Source of the DNA: Lachnospiraceae bacterium
Lineage (GTDB): Bacteria; Bacillota; Clostridia; Lachnospirales; Lachnospiraceae
DNA length: 32,404 nucleotides
Direction of reading: 5' to 3'
NCBI GenBank assembly: GCA_017467845.1
Contig: JAFUKH010000086.1
Coordinates: 1-32,404, forward strand
The stretch's first letter is position 1. Each line of letters begins with the position of its first letter. The notes under the pieces are model-generated. The model searched no databases. It was not told the origin of the DNA and saw only the letters and a program-made list of their open reading frames with translations. This document shows positions 24,613 to 32,404 of this stretch, in pieces. The position numbers and the translations under genes are program-made.

Positions 24613-25028
24613 ATGACGAAAGAAGTAGGCGCGGTGGCGTTGGCTGATTTAATGCGCTTTAAGAGACTTCGGCTGTTAGATGATGATTTTATGAAGGTGT
24701 GCTTTCAGGACAACGTGGAGGTACAGCGGAAAACGAAAGGAGCGAGACCAAGGCGTGCTAGATATCATGCCAGTTTACTTGATGCGGGAAGTATTAGGTC
24801 AGGGAAGGACACAGAGCTTATGAAGGTGATGACGCGGTGGGGCATTTGATGCATGATTTCAGGTGCGAGAAGCCGGGGGAGATGTATCATCAGGCTCTTC
24901 GTGATGTGGCAAAGTATTTTAAAGAAACACAGGAGGGACAGCAAAAGATGTGTCAGATTTGGGATGAAGTAAGGCAGGAAGGTATTGAGAGTGCGTTAAA
25001 GGCGTTTGTTATGACAAAATTTATATGA
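24613..25028 (+). pseudogene. Decayed PD-(D/E)XK nuclease (Rpn-like) transposase-family gene
   Basis: The gene still has a perfect ribosome site (GGAGGAAAT) before ATG 24613 and the family's opening (L-M-R-F-K-R-L-R-L-L-D-D-D-F-M-K). It then jumps from C-F-Q-D-N straight to V-E-V-Q-R-K, losing about 50 residues expected between them, including the first nuclease aspartate. After R-A-R-Y-H-A-S-L-L-D, another roughly 60 residues are missing. The frame stops at 24849; the family continues in another frame from 24837 with G-H-L-M-H-D-F-R-C and a helical C-terminus to 25028. Two internal deletions plus a frameshift make it non-functional. Such genes are abundant and mobile in Lachnospiraceae. Missing lengths are judged from memory of the family. 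Confidence 0.75.
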
Positions 25029-25034
25029 TGGTAT

Positions 25035-25074
25035 AAAAAATGCGATTGGTTCCGATGAATCAATCGCATTTTTT
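25035..25074 (+). terminator. Terminator after the transposase-family pseudogene
   Basis: AAAAAATGCGATTG (25035-25048) and CAATCGCATTTTTT (25061-25074): a perfect 14-bp stem with a 12-base loop. It insulates addB from upstream transcription. Confidence 0.93.
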
Positions 25075-25146
25075 AACACGTGAATTTTGGTGGTCGAAGT
25101 AATAGGGGTATGTTAAAATAAGAGCAGTGATTTTTAGGAGAGATGT

Positions 25147-28100
25147 ATGAGCCTTAGATTTTATTTTGGCCCTTCCGGGGCAGGAAAAAGCTACAAACTT
25201 TATAGAGAACTATTAGATAGAGCCCACGAGAATCCGAAGACCAACTTCTTAATCGTTGTACCGGATCAGTTTACCATGCAGACCCAGAAGGAACTGTGCC
25301 TTGCCAGTGACCGTGGCGGAATCATGAATATTGATGTACTCAGCTTCAGCAGACTGTCTCACCGTATTTTTGAGGAGGTAGGCGGTGGTGATGTGCCTAC
25401 ATTGGATGACACCGGCAAGAGCCTTGTGCTTCAGAGAGTTGCAGGAAGCATTAAGGAGCAGCTGCCGGTGCTGGGGGGACATCTTCACAAGCAGGGCTAT
25501 ATTCATGAGGTAAAGAGTGCTATTTCAGAATTTATGCAATACGGAATTTCTGTGGAGGATATGCAGGGGCTGATTTCTTTTGCAGAAAAAAGAGGCGCCC
25601 TCAGTCTTAAATTAAAGGATTTAGAGCTTCTGTACAGGAGCTTTATGGAATATATTCAGGGACATTTTATCACTACGGAGGAGCGTCTGGATCTTTTGCG
25701 GAATGCTTTGCACAAATCGGAGATTATTCGGGGAAGTGTAGTGGTATTTGATGGATTTACCGGGTTTACACCCATTCAGAACCGCCTTATCGGAGAGATT
25801 ATGTCTCTTGCACAGGAGACAATCGTGGCTTTGACCATTGGAGAAGGTGTCTCTCCGTATGAAGTAACGGGGGAGCAGGGCTTGTTTCATTTAAGTCAGA
25901 AAACGGTGAAGGACCTGACTCGTATTGCATCGGAACGGAAAGTAGAGCGGGGAAAGGATGAATTCGTGCCGGGAGGAGCCAGATTTGCAGAGAGTAGACC
26001 CTTGGCTCATCTGGAGAAAAATCTTTTTACTACTGCTTATAAAACATATGGGGAGACCCAGGATGCCATCTGCATACTGGAGGCAACATCTCCTAAAGAA
26101 GAGGTTCATCAGGTGGGACTGGTGCTGGAAGAACTGGTACGAACCAGGGGGCTACAGTATCGTGATATTGCCCTGATTTGCGGTAATCTGGATGGTTATG
26201 CACCTTATATTGAAGCGGAATTTGCAGATATGGGGATTCCCTGCTATATCGATAAGACAAGGCAGCTCTCTTTAAATCCCATGATTGAATATATCAAAAG
26301 TGCTTTGGAACTGTTTATCCGTGATTTTTCTTACGAAGTAGTATTTCATTATTTGAGAAGTGGTCTGGCGGAATTTACACCGGATGAGGTGGACCGGTTG
26401 GAAAATTATGTGATTTCCACAGGGATTCGGGGAAGTAAAAGTTGGCATCAGGAATTTACCCATAAAACAAAATGGATGGGAGAGGAAGAAGAACCACTTT
26501 TAGAGATGAACGTATTAAGGCGTCGTCTGATAGAAAGGTTATCTTCTTTGGAAGGCAAGAATAAGCGCACAGCAAAGGAGCATGTGCTTGATTTATACCA
26601 GTTCTTGGCAATGAGTGATGCAGAGAAAACGTTAGCTGAGATGGCAAAGAATTTTACGGAACAAGGAAATATGACCAGAGCAAAAGAATATGAGCAGATA
26701 TATCGTCTGGTCATGGAGCTTTTGGAGGAAATCCATGGACTTTTGGGTGAAGAAGAGATTTCCAGACAGGAGTTTTTGGACATTTTGGAGGCGGGATTTG
26801 GAGAAATCGAGGTAGGAACCATTCCCCAGAATGTGGACAGATGTCTGGTAGGTGATATGGAGCGAACCAGGCTTAAGCAGGTGAAATATCTGTTTTTCCT
26901 GGGTGTGAACGATGGTAATATCCCGAAAAATGCTTCCAAGGGCGGTATTATTTCGGATATGGACAGAGAGTTTTTAAAGGATTCTGATATGGAGCTGGCA
27001 CCATCCCCAAGACAGCAGATGTTTATTCAGCGTTTTTATCTGTATTTGAATCTGACAAAACCGTCAGAAAAATTATATTTATCTTATTCTAAGGTGGGAA
27101 GTGACGGTAAGAGTCTTCGTCCGGCGTATTTGATTGATACCATTAAGCGTCTTTTCCCGGAGATGCCGGTAGTGGGACTGGGAGAAAAGAGCGTGATGGA
27201 GCGCATTGTAACGCCGAAGGAAGGAATTCCTTATCTGGCGGAAGCTTTAAGAGAGTATGCAGCTTTAGGAAACGGTACTGTTTCTGAGGAAGCACTGTTT
27301 ACTTTATATCAGGCTTACGAAGGCCGGGAAGAATACAAGGAACTGGTGAAAAGGCTGAAAGAGGCGGCTTTTCTGCGATACGAGACCAGCGGCCTGTCTA
27401 AGGCAGTATCCAGAGCTTTATACGGTATGCATCTGGAAAATAGTGTAACCAGACTGGAATCCTATGCAGCCTGTGCTTACCGGCATTTTCTGCAGTACGG
27501 CCTGTCTCTGCAGGAGAGAGAGGAATTTGGCTTCGAGGCTGTGGATATGGGTAATATTTTCCATGGAGTGCTGGATGATTTCTCCAAGCAGCTGGACGAG
27601 AGCGAGTATACCTGGTTTGATTTCCCGGAGGAATTCGGCATGGGAGCAGTGGAGAAAGCTATGGATAATATGGCTGCCCAGTATGGCTCCAGTGTACTTT
27701 ACAGCAGTGCACGTAATGAATATGCTATCGGGCGTATGAAGCGCATCTTGTCCCGTAGTGTCAGGGTACTGCAAAATCAGCTGAAAAAGGGAGATTTTGT
27801 TCCGGAAGGACATGAAGTGTCCTTTAAATATGCTCAGGATTTGGATAGTGTGAGTATTGCTTTATCGGAGCAGGAGAAGATGCATCTGATGGGACGTATC
27901 GACAGAATCGATGTGGCAGAGGATGCAGAGAATGTGTATGTAAAGGTAGTGGATTATAAATCAGGGGACAAGCATTTTGATCTGGCAGCAGTGTATCACG
28001 GCTTGCAGCTTCAGCTGGTGGTGTATATGAATGCAGCACTGGAGCTGGAGGCGAAACGACATCCGAATAAAAATATTGTGCCCGCAGCCATCCTATACTA

Positions 28101-28554
28101 CCACGTGTCTGATCCGCTGGTGGAGGCAGATGCCGGGGAGTCAGCGGAGGATTGGAACCAAAAGATTTTAATGGAACTACGTACCAAGGGAGTGGTGAAC
28201 AGCAGAGAGGATATCATTGACAGGCTGGACCGCTTCATGGGAAGTAAGTCGGACAGTATACCGGTGGAGAAAAAGAAGGACGGTAGTCTGGGAGCCCGCT
28301 CCAGCGTAATGAGCAGTGAGGAACTGGGTATCGTGTCAGGCTATGTCAGCCGGAAGGTACGAAGTATCGGCAGGGAGATTCTGGATGGACATAAAGAGTG
28401 CAATCCTTATGAGCAGGGAGACCGGGGAGCATGTACATTTTGCAGCTTTAAAAAGGTCTGTGGCTTTGACACGTTGATTCCCGGATATGAGAAGCGTACC
28501 TTGGAAAAGCCGGAGGATGCGGAAGTTTTAAAGAAGATGCAGGAGGAGGCCTAA
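25147..28554 (+). CDS. addB: ATP-dependent helicase/nuclease subunit B
   Basis: 1135 residues, close to the 1166 of B. subtilis AddB. The Walker A motif is at the N-terminus (G-P-S-G-A-G-K-S, 8-15). The C-terminal RecB-family nuclease has V-V-D-Y-K-S-G (D936-K938). The iron-sulphur cluster cysteines are all present: C776 (in Y-A-A-C-A-Y-R-H-F) and C1096, C1099 and C1105 (C-T-F-C-S-F-K-K-V-C). With AddA it forms the RecBCD-like complex that resects double-strand breaks and recognises Chi; AddB scans for Chi and cuts one strand. The ribosome site TAGGAGAG precedes ATG 25147. AddA starts 4 bases after its stop. Confidence 0.97.
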   Translation: MSLRFYFGPSGAGKSYKLYRELLDRAHENPKTNFLIVVPDQFTMQTQKELCLASDRGGIMNIDVLSFSRLSHRIFEEVGGGDVPTLDDTGKSLVLQRVAGSIKEQLPVLGGHLHKQGYIHEVKSAISEFMQYGISVEDMQGLISFAEKRGALSLKLKDLELLYRSFMEYIQGHFITTEERLDLLRNALHKSEIIRGSVVVFDGFTGFTPIQNRLIGEIMSLAQETIVALTIGEGVSPYEVTGEQGLFHLSQKTVKDLTRIASERKVERGKDEFVPGGARFAESRPLAHLEKNLFTTAYKTYGETQDAICILEATSPKEEVHQVGLVLEELVRTRGLQYRDIALICGNLDGYAPYIEAEFADMGIPCYIDKTRQLSLNPMIEYIKSALELFIRDFSYEVVFHYLRSGLAEFTPDEVDRLENYVISTGIRGSKSWHQEFTHKTKWMGEEEEPLLEMNVLRRRLIERLSSLEGKNKRTAKEHVLDLYQFLAMSDAEKTLAEMAKNFTEQGNMTRAKEYEQIYRLVMELLEEIHGLLGEEEISRQEFLDILEAGFGEIEVGTIPQNVDRCLVGDMERTRLKQVKYLFFLGVNDGNIPKNASKGGIISDMDREFLKDSDMELAPSPRQQMFIQRFYLYLNLTKPSEKLYLSYSKVGSDGKSLRPAYLIDTIKRLFPEMPVVGLGEKSVMERIVTPKEGIPYLAEALREYAALGNGTVSEEALFTLYQAYEGREEYKELVKRLKEAAFLRYETSGLSKAVSRALYGMHLENSVTRLESYAACAYRHFLQYGLSLQEREEFGFEAVDMGNIFHGVLDDFSKQLDESEYTWFDFPEEFGMGAVEKAMDNMAAQYGSSVLYSSARNEYAIGRMKRILSRSVRVLQNQLKKGDFVPEGHEVSFKYAQDLDSVSIALSEQEKMHLMGRIDRIDVAEDAENVYVKVVDYKSGDKHFDLAAVYHGLQLQLVVYMNAALELEAKRHPNKNIVPAAILYYHVSDPLVEADAGESAEDWNQKILMELRTKGVVNSREDIIDRLDRFMGSKSDSIPVEKKKDGSLGARSSVMSSEELGIVSGYVSRKVRSIGREILDGHKECNPYEQGDRGACTFCSFKKVCGFDTLIPGYEKRTLEKPEDAEVLKKMQEEA

Positions 28555-28557
28555 AGC

Positions 28558-31500
28558 ATGGGATTTTCATATACACCGGACCAGCAGAAGGTCATAGACC
28601 TTCATAATCGTAATATATTAGTTTCGGCAGCAGCAGGAAGCGGTAAGACAGCAGTTTTAGTGGAGCGAATCATACGCATGGTATGCAATGAAGAAAGGCC
28701 TGTAGATATTGACAGGCTCTTAATTGTGACCTTTACCAAGGCGGCTGCGGCAGAGATGAGGGAACGTATCTCTGCCGGAATTGCAAGAGAGCTTTTGGAG
28801 CATGCGGAAAATGAGCATATTGCAAGGCAGGCGACCCTTCTTCATAATGCACAGATTACAACCATTGACAGTTTTTGTTTGTATATACTACGGAATCATT
28901 TTAATGAAATTGGATTAGACCCGGCGTTTCGCATTGCCGATGAAGGAGAAATTAAACTTCTTTCTGCTGAGGTGATGGATAGTCTTTTGGAGGACTATTT
29001 TACTCAGGTTACGGAGGAATTTGGGGAGATGGTGGAATTTTTCTGCCCATCCGGCAAAGAAAAGCAGCTGGAGGAGTATATCCGGGAGCTTTTCAGAGTA
29101 GCAGCCAGTAATCCATGGCCCAGGCAGTGGCTTTTGGAGCGAAAGAATGATTATAATATTTTCTCTGTGGAAGCGTTGGAGAAGGCAGCTTTTGCCCGGA
29201 CTTTAACGCAGCATCTGCAAAAAATCAGCAGGGACATTTGCGCCGATTACAGAAAACTTTTGCAAATCTGTGAGGAAGCGGATGGCCCATATATGTATGC
29301 GGAGATGGTGGAGGATGAGTGTGAGATGCTGGAGAAACTGCTTGGCTGTGAAAGTCTGTCGGCCTTTTCTCTTGCCTTTGATAAGATTACCTTTGGCCGC
29401 CTTTCTGCCAAGAAGGATGACTCAGTAAATGGGGAGAAGCGTCAGGCGGCTAAAGATAGGCGCGATGCTTTGAAAAAGCTGGTTTCCGGCGTGCAGAGTA
29501 AGTTTTTTGCCATTCCCTTAGAAACTGTAGTCTCCCATATTCAGAGATGTTCTGCGGCGGTAAATCAGCTGGTGGACCTTACGGTGGATTATTATGACCG
29601 TTTCCTTTTAGCCAAGCAGGAGAAGAAACTGGTAGATTTTTCGGATATGGAGCATTATGCACTGGAGATTTTGCTAAAGCGTGATGGAGATACCTTCGCG
29701 CCAAGTAATGTGGCAAAGGAATATCAGGAGTATTTTCATGAGATTTTGATTGATGAGTATCAGGACAGTAATCTGGTGCAGGAGTATCTTCTGGGAGCTA
29801 TTTCGGGGGAAGAAATCGGCAAGTATAATCGATTTATGGTAGGTGATGTGAAGCAGAGTATTTACAAGTTCCGTCTGGCAAGACCGGATTTGTTTTTGGA
29901 AAAGCAGCAGACCTATACCCATGAAGAGGGACTTACCCAGCGTATTGATTTAAGTAAAAACTTCCGAAGCAGAAAAGAAGTAATCGATACGGTAAACAGC
30001 ATTTTTGAGGGGCTCATGGATGAGAATAAGGGTGGAATCGTCTATGATAAGGATGCGGCTCTTTATGTGGGAGCAGAGTATCCGGAAGCAGAAGGTATGG
30101 AGAGCGAGCTTCTATTAATGGATAGTGACGGCGAAGCTACCGGACTTGACCGTAAGGAGCTGGAGGCCCGGATGATTGCAGGACGTATAAAGGAGCTACA
30201 AAAGGATTTAAAGGTAACCGACAAAGAGACCGGTACTCTCCGCCCGGTAAGGTACAAGGATATTGTAATACTTCTTCGGACCAACAGCGGCTGGGACGAG
30301 GAATTTAAGGAAGTACTAGAGGAAGAAGGAATTCCGGTTTATATCACATCCAAGACCGGATATTTCAGTGCTACAGAAGTGCAAGAGCTGTTATCCTTCC
30401 TGCGGGTGCTGGATAATCCTACTCAGGACATTCCGCTGTATGGAGTGATGAAGTCGATATTTGGCAGTTTTAGCGAGGAAGAAATTGCCCTTGTGCGCTG
30501 TTTGGATAAGAAGTGCTCCTTATGGGAGAATATACTTTTTTATGATCAGCAGGGAGAGCGGGAAGACTTACGGGAGAAGTGTCATCATTTCAAGGAACAG
30601 GTGGCAAAGTACCGGGAATATAGTATTTACATGCCGATTCGTCAGCTTTTAGAAACATTGGTTGACGAGTATCATTATCTGGCCTATGTGTCTGCAATGC
30701 CCGGAGGAAGTAAACGGAAGGCCAATGTGGAGATGCTTTTTACCAAGGCATCCGACTTTGAAAGTACCAGTTATTTTGGACTTTTCCATTTTGTCAGATA
30801 TATTGAGAAGCTGGAAAAGTATGATGTGGATTTCGGTGAGGCAGACGTCTTGGATGAAAATGCAGATGTAGTGCGCATTATGAGTATCCACAAGAGTAAG
30901 GGGCTGGAATTCCCGGTAACTTTTGTAGCAGGACTAGGAAAGCGATTTAATATGCAGGATGCAAACAGCGGTTTTCTTTTGGATGCAGATTTGGGAATTG
31001 GAACGGATTATGTAAACCATGAGGAGCGATATAAAGTTAAGAATCTGCGCAGAATGGCACTTTCCGAGAAAATGAAAGAAGAGAATTTGGCGGAAGAGCT
31101 TCGTGTGCTTTATGTAGCCCTTACCAGACCGAAAGAGAAACTGATTATGACTGCCTGTATGAAGGGTGCAGAGGAAAAATGGGAGAAGGCCGGCCTGCGT
31201 AAAGAGAAGAAGCTAAGTTATCTGGAATTTATGAGTGCAGGAGGTTATCTGGACTTCATATTGCCGGTACTTCGTCAGGAATATATAAAGGTGCGTGTGT
31301 TATCTGAGATGGATTTAGCCGCTCAGGATGCCCGGGAAAACATAACATTGGCGGAGAAAAAGTATCTGCTGGAGCATTCCGGGGAGCAGGTTTCAGATAG
31401 GCTTTTAACGGAGCTTCAGAAGCGTTTTTCCTACGAATATGCCTATAAGAATTTAAGTCAGCTCCATACTAAGACCAGTGTTTCTGAGCTGAAGATGGCG

Positions 31501-32133
31501 GCTATGGCAGAGAAGGACGAGGCTGCTTTTGAGGCGTTCGGGCACGGCGAAGAGGATATGAAAGAATATGTTCCGAAATTTATTGTAGTATCAGAGGATA
31601 GAATCAGTGCCACCACCAGAGGTAATGCGTTCCATAAAGCCATGGAAATCCTGGACTTTCAGAAGGTGCTGGGAGAGGGCTGTGATATTAAGGAGCTCCT
31701 TGCGCAGCATGTAGAAAGCGGGAAGTTATCTGCGGAGTACTTTGGGGCATTGAATTTCGGGAAACTGAAGGGATTTTTTGATACTGAGCTTGCTCACCAG
31801 ATGTGGGAAGCAGCTGAGGAGAATCAGCTGTACCGTGAACAGCCATTTGTCTATAGTATCGCAGCGAATCGGTTGAATAGTGAATTCCCTGCTACAGAAA
31901 AAGTGCTCATTCAGGGTATTATCGATGCCTTCTATATTAGGGATGGTAAAATCATTCTGGTGGATTACAAAACGGATAGGGTAAATACCGGAGCGGAACT
32001 GTGGGCCAGATACGAAGCCCAGATGAGTTATTATAAGGAGGCTCTGGAAAGTCTCTTGCAGATGCCGGTGGAGAAAACGGTGTTATACTCTTTCAGTATG
32101 GAAAAGTGTGTTGAAGTGGGATTCTCAGATTAA
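28558..32133 (+). CDS. addA: ATP-dependent helicase/nuclease subunit A
   Basis: 1191 residues, an SF1A UvrD-like helicase fused to a C-terminal nuclease. Walker A is S-A-A-A-G-S-G-K-T (K30). Motif Ia is V-T-F-T-K-A-A-A-A-E-M; motif II is D-E-Y-Q-D (399-403); motif V/VI regions include S-I-H-K-S-K-G-L-E-F and V-A-L-T-R-P-K-E-K. The nuclease motif is V-D-Y-K-T-D (D1136-K1138). It drives unwinding and cuts the other strand. Its ribosome site AGGAGGAGG lies in the last codons of addB, so the two are co-translated. No convincing terminator follows inside the window. Confidence 0.97.
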   Translation: MGFSYTPDQQKVIDLHNRNILVSAAAGSGKTAVLVERIIRMVCNEERPVDIDRLLIVTFTKAAAAEMRERISAGIARELLEHAENEHIARQATLLHNAQITTIDSFCLYILRNHFNEIGLDPAFRIADEGEIKLLSAEVMDSLLEDYFTQVTEEFGEMVEFFCPSGKEKQLEEYIRELFRVAASNPWPRQWLLERKNDYNIFSVEALEKAAFARTLTQHLQKISRDICADYRKLLQICEEADGPYMYAEMVEDECEMLEKLLGCESLSAFSLAFDKITFGRLSAKKDDSVNGEKRQAAKDRRDALKKLVSGVQSKFFAIPLETVVSHIQRCSAAVNQLVDLTVDYYDRFLLAKQEKKLVDFSDMEHYALEILLKRDGDTFAPSNVAKEYQEYFHEILIDEYQDSNLVQEYLLGAISGEEIGKYNRFMVGDVKQSIYKFRLARPDLFLEKQQTYTHEEGLTQRIDLSKNFRSRKEVIDTVNSIFEGLMDENKGGIVYDKDAALYVGAEYPEAEGMESELLLMDSDGEATGLDRKELEARMIAGRIKELQKDLKVTDKETGTLRPVRYKDIVILLRTNSGWDEEFKEVLEEEGIPVYITSKTGYFSATEVQELLSFLRVLDNPTQDIPLYGVMKSIFGSFSEEEIALVRCLDKKCSLWENILFYDQQGEREDLREKCHHFKEQVAKYREYSIYMPIRQLLETLVDEYHYLAYVSAMPGGSKRKANVEMLFTKASDFESTSYFGLFHFVRYIEKLEKYDVDFGEADVLDENADVVRIMSIHKSKGLEFPVTFVAGLGKRFNMQDANSGFLLDADLGIGTDYVNHEERYKVKNLRRMALSEKMKEENLAEELRVLYVALTRPKEKLIMTACMKGAEEKWEKAGLRKEKKLSYLEFMSAGGYLDFILPVLRQEYIKVRVLSEMDLAAQDARENITLAEKKYLLEHSGEQVSDRLLTELQKRFSYEYAYKNLSQLHTKTSVSELKMAAMAEKDEAAFEAFGHGEEDMKEYVPKFIVVSEDRISATTRGNAFHKAMEILDFQKVLGEGCDIKELLAQHVESGKLSAEYFGALNFGKLKGFFDTELAHQMWEAAEENQLYREQPFVYSIAANRLNSEFPATEKVLIQGIIDAFYIRDGKIILVDYKTDRVNTGAELWARYEAQMSYYKEALESLLQMPVEKTVLYSFSMEKCVEVGFSD

Positions 32134-32404
32134 TGGGGACTGTTGCAAAATGTAAATGATTCGAAAGAGGATATTGTGTGGGGAATACCTCCCCTACGTT
32201 TGCATGGCTTAGAAAAAATGCGTAGTAATTTCCAAAGCTGCCTTTTGCGTTCGAGTTGTGTTATTTCCACCCGTTAGACGCTCGGCGTATCTGTCCTGCA
32301 TAGGGCGGATTCCTTACGTAAACAAAAATGCCGGCTCATGTTTGGAATTATGTCTCTGTATTTGTAAACTGTTCGAAACTGCTTAAATTTCACAAAGTGG
32401 CGAA
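32134..32404. other. Region after addA without a recognisable gene; starts with an IS-end-like sequence
   Basis: The first bases after the addA stop, GGGGACTGTTGCAAAATG (32135-32152), resemble the terminal repeats of some insertion sequences that end in TGTTGCAAA. GGGGA-ATACC-TCCCC (32180-32194) is a small hairpin, followed by CTACG (32194-32198) that can pair with CGTAG (32221-32225). No transposase is visible, and the only frames are short. It could be the edge of an element whose body lies outside the window, or a non-coding repeat. Confidence 0.35.

Noticed and set aside
26448-26939. 163-codon minus-strand open frame
   Set aside because: Antisense to addB; serine-rich shadow product without motifs.
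32209-32301. 30-residue minus-strand frame after addA
   Set aside because: Short, with no ribosome site and no recognisable product.

Overview
The window looks like chromosomal DNA of a low-to-mid GC Firmicute of class Clostridia, most likely a Lachnospiraceae relative. The clues are the split purine genes (a PurO-type IMP cyclohydrolase next to a stand-alone AICAR transformylase), a DUF6062 protein, a cytoplasmic LacI-type sensor fused to GGDEF, strong AGGAGG ribosome sites and an AddAB recombination pair. The genus cannot be fixed from sequence reading alone. No rRNA, tRNA, CRISPR array or prophage was seen.

Layout. 1-824: the decayed 3' end of a giant RHS/YD-repeat gene. 986-3613: a GAF-PAS-GGDEF-EAL cyclic-di-GMP protein. 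3588-5905: a purine operon with its own promoter, a ZTP (ZMP) riboswitch with an overlapping terminator, a palindrome-rich 143-bp insert, the IMP cyclohydrolase and AICAR transformylase genes, and a perfect terminator. 6010-7536: a DHH/DHHA1 phosphoesterase behind a long leader hairpin. 7529-11591: a promoter followed by glnS, a DUF2225 zinc-ribbon protein and a MocR-type regulator, ending in a bidirectional terminator. 11594-16707: a small acidic membrane-anchored protein, a TetR regulator, DUF6062, a uracil permease gene interrupted by an in-frame TGA, a NagD-like HAD phosphatase and a YczE/YitT-like membrane protein. 16900-17266: a 61-residue protein of unknown function with its own promoter and a palindrome at the start of its transcript. 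17283-22271 (minus strand): a tight four-gene operon of response regulator, multi-spanning histidine kinase and two unrecognised membrane proteins. 22456-24363: the LacI-type sensor-GGDEF protein. 24613-25028: a wrecked PD-(D/E)XK transposase-family gene. 25147-32133: addB-addA, followed by 271 bp with no recognisable gene that starts with an IS-end-like sequence.

How the parts work together. The clearest circuit is the purine operon. Its riboswitch is expected to sense ZMP/ZTP, the AICAR nucleotide that accumulates when 10-formyl-tetrahydrofolate is short, and the genes behind it consume exactly that metabolite (AICAR to FAICAR to IMP). AddB and AddA form one helicase-nuclease for double-strand-break repair. 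The minus-strand operon probably couples a two-component system to two membrane proteins of unknown job. The items most worth a second look are the interrupted uracil permease, the palindrome-rich insert in the purine leader, the long hairpin before the DHH gene, and the four-gene sensor operon.
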